Part shown: positions 57,975-64,000 of the stretch, one piece after another | Layout of the letters: each line of letters opens with the position of its first letter | Position numbering within the stretch: the stretch's first letter is position 1 | From: Hormiphora californensis | Taxonomy: Eukaryota; Ctenophora; Tentaculata; Cydippida; Pleurobrachiidae | Length of the DNA stretch: 64,000 nucleotides | NCBI GenBank assembly: GCA_020137815.1 | Contig: CM035352.1 | Location: 4,756,998 to 4,820,997 of the forward strand | Direction of reading: 5' to 3' | Made by a program: the position numbers and the translations under genes | The notes under the pieces: model-generated | The model's input: only the letters and a program-made list of their open reading frames with translations | Told to the model about the DNA's origin: nothing | Database searches by the model: none

Positions 57975-58887
57975 ATGATACGAACTTTGTGTTTCCTGGC
58001 GTTCTTCGTCGTGAACCTCTCCCTCGCCTCCAAGATATTCTTGAGGTTCCAGGTTGATACTGTGCCCCTTAAAATGACAGACGAAATGCTTACTGAGGTA
58101 CATGCTTTTACTTGACATACATGACGTACATGACGTACATGACGTACATGACGTACATATACTAAATTCCCGTCGATCGTCTAACTAATAACCCTCTGCC
58201 CTTTTAAATTATAGGATTTTGACAGGCCAACCTTCCAACTCTTTAGGCTCTAACCTCCCTGGTTCTACAGCTTTAAAATGTTGACTATCAACAGTTGACA
58301 TGCCCATACCCCGTGTCACAATTCTAGGCCTTCTAACACCATATTTTTTTTCCAGAAACTCGGCGAAGGCCTCATTGAAGAATACATGAGTTTGGCTAAC
58401 GACTCCTTCAAGGATATCTCGAGCGTGAGGAACAAGAACCAAGCTTGCCTCAGTGAGGATTTTGTAGAGCAGCAGCAGGATGTTTTCCCCTGGTACATCC
58501 GGCATGTTCGGTGTTCAGGGATTGGACAGCAGTGCAATAAACGTGACGTCAGCTACACATGCCTCCAGGTATAATAATGTCAGGTGACACATGCCTCCAG
58601 GTATAATAATGTCAGGTGACAGATTTAGTTTCCCATGCGCTGCCCCTTCTAGGATCAGTAAGGATTTACTTGTCGATCATCCTATCTTTATTTCTATTTA
58701 TATATTTCCCAATCCTAGGTGCCCTTATCTCCGTTTCTCCCTTTTGAAAAGGGCCTTTTCTCCACTTCCCAAGTTGTCATGTATAATAACACTCCTTTTA
58801 CCTACCTCCCAGACGACTATTAAGAAGCATGTATTGAAGCACGACGCGAATAGGATTGAGCAATTTGACGATGGACTAGTTCTATGA
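57975..58887 (+). CDS. Small secreted cysteine protein, cystine-knot-like ligand candidate
   Basis: Three exons (57975-58097, 58356-58568, 58813-58887), all phase 0, encode 136 aa. The first exon gives a strong signal peptide (MIRTLCFLAFFVVNLSLAS). Exon 2 carries NQAC, then FPWYIRHVRC, QQC and YTC, so the mature protein has four cysteines. The pattern aromatic-Pro-x-Tyr-Ile-x-x-Val-x-Cys followed by two spaced cysteines recalls the core of Spatzle/trunk, noggin or IL-17-type cystine-knot proteins. The resemblance is motif-level only, so I assign no family. It ends in a charged tail (HVLKHDANRIEQFDD). Intron 1 holds a (TACATGACG)n repeat. The donor of exon 2 is duplicated in tandem; the second copy would add a stop. 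Confidence 0.7.
58113..58160. repeat. (CATGACGTA)n microsatellite
   Basis: About five copies of a 9-bp unit TACATGACG in intron 1 of the secreted cysteine protein gene. Confidence 0.9.
58554..58621 (+). repeat. Tandem duplication covering a splice donor
   Basis: A 32-bp unit, ACACATGCCTCCAG|GTATAA followed by TAATGTCAGGTG, occurs twice in direct repeat. The first donor (after 58568) is used in the model. The second would extend the exon into GTA TAA and truncate the protein. Confidence 0.85.
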
Positions 58888-59086
58888 GTTCTGGGAGAAA
58901 GGGACGATTGAGGTTGGAGTAGGATGTGAGTGCTCCTGGCAGGCATATTAAACCTTTGGACAAATGGACAATGTGATAGAGATATATATTGGAGCGAGCC
59001 TAGGATACCGGACATTTTGTAAAACACATCAATGAATCAATATAATGTTATATTTATTGTGAATCTAAATAAGTTTTTAGCACTGT

Positions 59087-59418
59087 TTAGCTGAGAGTTT
59101 TGAGTTGTCCAGACCGGCTGGAAAACAATAATTGGACTTTTTTAGTTGGGTGGAGTCCAAATAATGTGGCCACTGTCATGGTAGATCTGATAGTGCCATT
59201 GCCACCTATTCTCGACGTCGATCTCTCACAGGGGTCCATGTCACCAAGTAGATCTAATACAAGGTGGGCCACGGATTGTTGGTCATGGTTAGCGAGGTGG
59301 TGCGTCAAAACGGTGATAGTTGTGAGAATAAAAATTATGGGAGCACTCTGGATCAATTCCTTGGTAACTTTTTCCATAATTTTTTGTGAAAAATTCGAAA
59401 ATTCCTTTTTCATTCCTT
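59087..59418 (-). CDS. Uncharacterised minus-strand ORF (about 108 aa)
   Basis: From ATG near 59408 or just upstream to TAA at 59087-59089. One hydrophobic stretch (APIIFILTTITVL) and a mixed remainder (HHLANHDQQSVAHLVLDLLGD, FGLHPTKKVQLLFSSRSG). AATAAA (read on the minus strand) lies about 30 bp downstream, at 59051-59056. I recognise no family. It could be the last exon of a gene whose 5' part was separated by the 3.8-kb insertion at 59425. An overlapping plus-strand frame of similar length exists, so coding is unproven. Confidence 0.35.
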
Positions 59419-60249
59419 CATTCACAGGGTGTGAACTGCATGTCGTGTTTGCTAGTCGCGAGCGCGCTTGCGAGACAAGCAAACACGTCAAGGTTCATTA
59501 ACAAGCATGCTGCTCAGTCGTTTTAGATTTAATACACAATGTAAGGATACCATGTAATAGGTGAGACTCTTGCCGTCACCCTCGTTCAAGTCCCGTGAAA
59601 AACGGAGCAGTACACGCAAACTGATGCCCATTTTCCTCGCGTGACCCCGATTCAGCAGTTTGAGACACCAACTCTTTAGGGGGCCATATCTCAGGAACCA
59701 GACAAGATAGGAAAAATCGCCGTCTAACGAGGCGTACAGTTTTTAATCTAGTTTACCACTGTACCGGCCGTTTCACTCTCCGACCTAAAACAAAAATCGC
59801 AACCCCACAAAACTTCAAAATAATGAAATTCGCATCTCGCATGTCGTGTTGCATGTCGTGTTGCATGTCGTGTCATGTTATTGACGTGCTCGCGTTCAAC
59901 TCTCACACAGCAGCTGCAGAACATGGCGGGAAACATCGAGGAGTAGAGAGAGGGTCGGTGCCGAATCAAATATTTCTTGATCTTGATCTACTCCATCTCT
60001 CAGCTATCCTACCCCTCATCAACTCGATCTCTCAGCTACCCTACCCCTCATCTACTCCATCTTTCAGCTACCCTACCACTCATCTACTCCATCTTTCACC
60101 TACCCTACCCCTTATCTAGTCCATCTCTCAGCTACCCTACTCCTCATCTACTCCATCTCTCAGCTTCCCTATTAGGGAAGCATAGAGATGGAAACGATTA
60201 GGGGTAGGGAATCCCTATCCATAATCGTTTCCATCTCTGTGCTTCCCTA

Positions 60250-61332
60250 GCCGTCATCAACTCCATCTTTCAGCTACCCTACCCCTAATCTACTCCATCT
60301 CTCAGCTACCCTACCTCCCATTTACTCCATATCTCAGCTACCCTACCTCCCATTTACTCCATCTCTCAGCTTACCTACCTCCCATTTACTCCATATCTCA
60401 GCTTCCCTACCTGCCATTTACTCCATCTCTCAGATACCCTACCTCCCATTTACTCCATTTCTCAGCTTCCCTACCTCTCATTTAGTACTCCATCTCTCAG
60501 CTACCCTACCTCCCATTTACTCCATCTCTCAGCTTCCCTACCTCCCATTTACTCCATCTCTCAGCTACCCTACCTCCCATTTACTCCATCTCTCAGCTTC
60601 CCTACCTCCCATTTACTCCATCTCTCAGCTACCTTACCTTCCATTTACTCCATCTCTCAGCTTCCCTACCTCCCATTTACTCCATCTCTCAACTACCCTA
60701 CCTCCCATTTACTCCATCTCTCAGCTTCCCTACCTCCCATTTACTCCATCTCTCAGCTACCCTACCTCCCATTTACTCCATCTCTCAGCTACCCTACCTC
60801 CCATTTACTCCATCTCTCAGCTTACCTACCTCCCATTTACTCCATCTCTCAGCTTCCCTACCTCCCATTTACTCCATCCCTCAGCTTCCCTACCTCCCAT
60901 TTACTCCATCTCTCAGCTTTCCTACCTCCCATTTACTCCATATCTCAGCTTCCCTACCTGCCATTTACTCCATCTCTCAGATACCCTACCTCCCATTTAC
61001 TCCATCTCTCAGCTTACCTACCTCCCATTTACTCCATCTCTCAGCTTCCCTACCTCCCATTTACTCCATCCCTCAGCTACCCTACCTCCCATTTGATCCA
61101 TCTCTGAGCTTACCTACCTCCCATTTACTCCATCTCTCAGCTTCCCTACCTCCCATTTACTCCATCCCTCAGCTTCCCTACCTCCCATTTACTCTATCTC
61201 TCAGCTACCCTACCACCCATTTACTCCATCTCTCAGCTTTCCTACCTCCCATTTACTCCATCTCTCAGCTTCCCTACCTCCCATTTACTCCATCTCTCAG
61301 CTTCCCTACCTCCCATTTACTCCATCTCTCAG
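60250..61332 (+). repeat. 32-bp minisatellite, forward array
   Basis: Unit CTCCATCTCTCAGCTTCCCT + ACCTCCCATTTA, roughly 34 copies, variation mainly CTTCCCT/CTACCCT and CTCTCAG/ATCTCAG. Flanking copies at 59985-60160 have CCCTCATCTA instead of CCTCCCATTTA. Confidence 0.9.
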
Positions 61333-61352
61333 GGGTAGGAATGTTAGGATAA

Positions 61353-62335
61353 ATGAGAGATGGAGTAAATGGGAGGTAGGGAAGCTGAGAGATGGAGTAA
61401 ATGGGAGGTAGGGAAGCTGAGAGATGGAGTAAATGGGAGGTAGGGAAGGTAAGCAATGGAGTAAATGGGAGGTAGGGAAGCTGAAAGATGGAGTAAATGG
61501 GAGGTAGGGAAGCTGAGAGATGGAGTAAATGGGAGGTAGGGTAGCTGAGAGATGGAGTAAATGGGTGGTAGGGTAGCTGAGAGATGGAGTGAATGGGAGG
61601 TAGGGTAGCTGAGAGATGGAGTAAATGGGAGGCAGGGATGGAGTAAATGGGAGGTAGGGAAGCTGAGGGATGGAGTAAATGGGAGGTAGGGAAGCTGAGA
61701 GATGGAGTAAATGGGAGGTAGGGTAGCTGATAGATGGAGTGAATGGGAGGTTGGGTAGCTGAGAGATGGAGTAAATGGGAGGTAGGGAAGCTGAGAGATG
61801 GAGTAAATGGGATGTAGGGAAGCTGAGAGATGGAGTAAATGGGAGGTAGGTAAGCTGAGAGATGGAGTAAATCGGAGGTAGGGTATCTGAAAGATGGAGT
61901 AAATGGCAGGTAGGGAAGCTGAGATATGGAGTAAATGGGAGGTAGGTAAGCTGAGAGATGGAGTAAATGGGAGGTAGGGAAGCTGAGAGATGGAGTAAAT
62001 GGGAGGTAGGGAAGCTGAGAGATGGAGTAAATGGGAGGTAGGGTAGCTGATAGATGGAGTGAATGGGAGGTTGGGTAGCTGAGATATGGAGTAAATGGGA
62101 GGTAGGGAAGCTGAGAGATGGAGTAAATGGGAGTTAGGGAAGCTGAGAGATGGAGTAAATGGGAGGTAGGTAAGCTGAGAGATGGAGTAAATGGGAGGTA
62201 GGGAAGCTGAGATATGGAGTAAATGGGAGGTAGGTTAGCTGAGAGATGGAGTAAATGGGAGGTAGGGAAGCTGAGAGATGGAGTAAATGGGAGGTAGGGT
62301 AGCTGAGAGATGGAGTAGATGAGGAGTAGGGTAGC
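61353..62335 (-). repeat. 32-bp minisatellite, inverted array
   Basis: The same unit as the forward array on the opposite strand (GATGGAGTAAATGGGAGGTA + GGGAAGCTGAGA), roughly 30 copies. The turn-around lies at about 61333-61352. The arrays differ in copy number and variant order, so they are not an exact palindrome. Confidence 0.9.
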
Positions 62336-63215
62336 GGAGAGATGGACTAGATTAGGGGTAGGGTAGCTGAAAGATGGAGTTGATGAGGGCTAGGGAAGCA
62401 TAGAGATGGAAACGATTATGGATAGGGATTCCCTACCCCTAATCGTTTCCATCTCTATGCTTCCCTAATAGGGAAGCTGAGAGATGGAGTAGATGAGGAG
62501 TAGGGTAGCTGAGAGATGGACTAGATAAGGGGTAGGGTAGCTGAAAGATGGAGTAGATGAGGGGTAGGGTAGCTGAAAGATGGAGTAGATGAGGGGTAGG
62601 GTAGCTGAGAGATCGAGTTGATGAGGGGTAGGATAGCTGAGAGATGGAGTAGATCAAGATCAAGAAATATTTGATTCGGCACCGACCCTCTCTCTACTCC
62701 TCGATGTTTCCCGCCATGTTCTGTAGCTGCTGTGTGAGAGTTGAACGCGAGCGCGTCAATAACATGACACGACATGCAACACGACATGCAACACGACATG
62801 CGAGATGCGAATTTCATTATTTTGAAGTTTTGTGGGGTTGCGATTTTTGTTTTAGGTCGGAGAGTGAAACGGCCGGTACAGTGGTAAACTAGATTAAAAA
62901 CTGTACGCCTCGTTAGACGGCGATTTTTCCTATCTTGTCTGGTTCCTGAGATATGGCCCCCTAAAGAGTTGGTGTCTCAAACTGCTGAATCGGGGTCACG
63001 CGAGGAAAATGGGCATCAGTTTGCGTGTACTGCTCCGTTTTTCACGGGACTTGAACGAGGGTGACGGCAAGAGTCTCACCTATTACATGGTATCCTTACA
63101 TTGTGTATTAAATCTAAAATGACTGAGCAGCATGCTTGTTAATGAACCTTGACGTGTTTGCTTGTCTCGCAAGCGCGCTCGCGACTAGCAAACACGACAT
63201 GCAGTTCACACCCTG

Positions 63216-63660
63216 ATTCATTTCTCGTTCATTCATAATGCGAGCATCCTAATTTTCCATCATTATGCTATTCTTCTTTGGCTTGAATTTATCTTTCCAA
63301 TGATCACCATAAAAATGAAATTGAAGCACCAGGTCACGTAGCAGTTGAGAAAATGTTCATGCATGATTTTGGCTCTTTTTGCGACTTTCAAATAGCTGTA
63401 TCACGGCTACCTTTCATTCAATCTCCTTAAAACTTTGGGAAAACATTGGATAACCAAAGATCTTTGCTCACAAGAAAAATCAAGGTCAAAGGTCAAAGTT
63501 CATTTTTCATTTTTGTAAGTTCATTCCGTTCATTCATGAACCATCATCCCTAAAGTGATGAAAAGGTTTGGGTTTTGTTTGGCCCCTGTCCTGCAATGAC
63601 AGAGAGGTGTAATAGCGTGTTTCCGGGCTATTTTGTGGGTGTCCATGTGATCATGATGAT
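63216..63660. other. Non-coding stretch
   Basis: AT-rich sequence after the giant inverted-repeat element with no credible gene. Confidence 0.4.
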
Positions 63661-63667
63661 ATCTGAC

Positions 63668-64000
63668 ACCTTTTCTGAGCCATAATTAAGGGATTTTCTC
63701 AAGTTCAAGCATGTAGCTTGGTTTTTCTGCGTGCAACAATGCTATGAGATCTCATAACACCTCAAAAATGATGATTCGATCAATGAAATGAGTTTATTTA
63801 TGATCAAAATTGTTCGTTTCGTTCAATTTGACATCGGTTTTAATCTTTTCAATCATAAATCAACTTATTTCATTGAGCTAATCATCATTTTTGAGGTGTT
63901 ATGAGATCTCATAGCATTGTTGCACGGTACTAATCGCAGAAAAACCAAGTTACATGCTTGAACTCGAGAAAATCCCTTAATTATGGCTCAGAAAAGGTGT
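63668..64000. repeat. Palindrome running into the window end
   Basis: Sequence from about 63668 (ACACCTTTTCTGAGCCATAA, slightly diverged) to 63775 returns as its reverse complement from about 63888 to 64000. The unpaired centre is near 63830. At least one further end must lie beyond position 64000 or left of 63668. Confidence 0.7.

Larger units (their letters stand above)
59425..63215. mobile_element. Giant inverted-repeat element, 3791 bp, with mirrored minisatellites
   Basis: The element starts CAGGGTGTGAACTGCATG and ends with CATGCAGTTCACACCCTG. A 5-bp direct repeat ATTCA flanks it (59420-59424 and 63216-63220). The terminal arms (about 59425-60250 and 62395-63215) are nearly perfect reverse complements, including three GCATGTCGTGTT words and a hairpin around GGAAACGATTA. 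The interior is a 32-bp minisatellite on one strand (about 60250-61332) and the same minisatellite inverted (about 61353-62335). No transposase frame. Paired frames such as 59823-60119 and 62521-62817 are mirror images without domains. Confidence 0.88.

Noticed and set aside
60250-62335. Regularly spaced repeats resembling a CRISPR array
   Set aside because: Units are contiguous 32-bp minisatellite copies without unique spacers, and the genome is eukaryotic.
59823-62892. Paired frames MKFASRMSCC and MIRHRPSLYSS on opposite strands
   Set aside because: They arise from the inverted arms and run into the minisatellite; no sign of selection for protein.

Overview
The window is eukaryotic, from an invertebrate animal. 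Genes have GT-AG introns, mostly short (about 75 to 350 bp), and no operons or ribosome binding sites are visible. The gene set is metazoan: a TRPC channel, an adhesion GPCR, an astacin protease, class A GPCRs, the centrosomal protein CEP57 and the meiotic helicase HFM1. Short introns, many orphan receptors and abundant (CT/GA)n tracts and hairpin elements would suit a non-bilaterian such as a sponge, but that is a guess. No tRNA, rRNA or CRISPR array was recognised.

Left third (1-24 kb): HFM1/MER3 (1258-6179, +) has no visible introns. It is followed by CEP57 (6526-18960, +), for which 11 exons in one clean frame could be assembled. CEP57 intron 1 is 9.8 kb. It holds an apparently intact but non-coding LTR element (7028-15012, two LTRs of 1110 bp, TTCT target duplication) and a nested single-exon class A GPCR (15120-16032, +). 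A TRPC-family channel in six exons lies on the minus strand (20539-24171).

Middle (24-43 kb): mainly non-coding. It contains one intact orphan class A GPCR (28761-29843, +) and a dense set of non-autonomous DNA transposons whose ends can be defined by TIRs and target duplications. These include TA-flanked mariner/pogo-like elements, a Transib-like element with CACAGTG ends, and near-complete palindromes. Long alternating (CT)n and (GA)n tracts are also present.

Right third (43-64 kb): an adhesion GPCR with a long array of cysteine-rich ephrin-receptor-like modules, a GAIN/GPS region and a 7TM domain (about 43.4-51.1 kb, +). Then come a nested foldback complex (52507-53684), an astacin metalloprotease with an acidic repeat region and Ig-like tail (54415-57457, +) and a small secreted cysteine protein resembling a cystine-knot ligand (57975-58887, +). 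The window ends with a 3.8 kb inverted-repeat element whose core is two mirrored 32-bp minisatellites (59425-63215).

Five genes (HFM1, the nested GPCR, TRPC, the adhesion GPCR and astacin) each need one or two single-base corrections, mostly in short homopolymers, to restore a continuous frame. CEP57 and most of the adhesion GPCR are clean. Assembly indels are the simplest explanation, but real decay cannot be excluded. Exon borders were placed by hand from splice sites, phase and family similarity; repeat counts are approximate.
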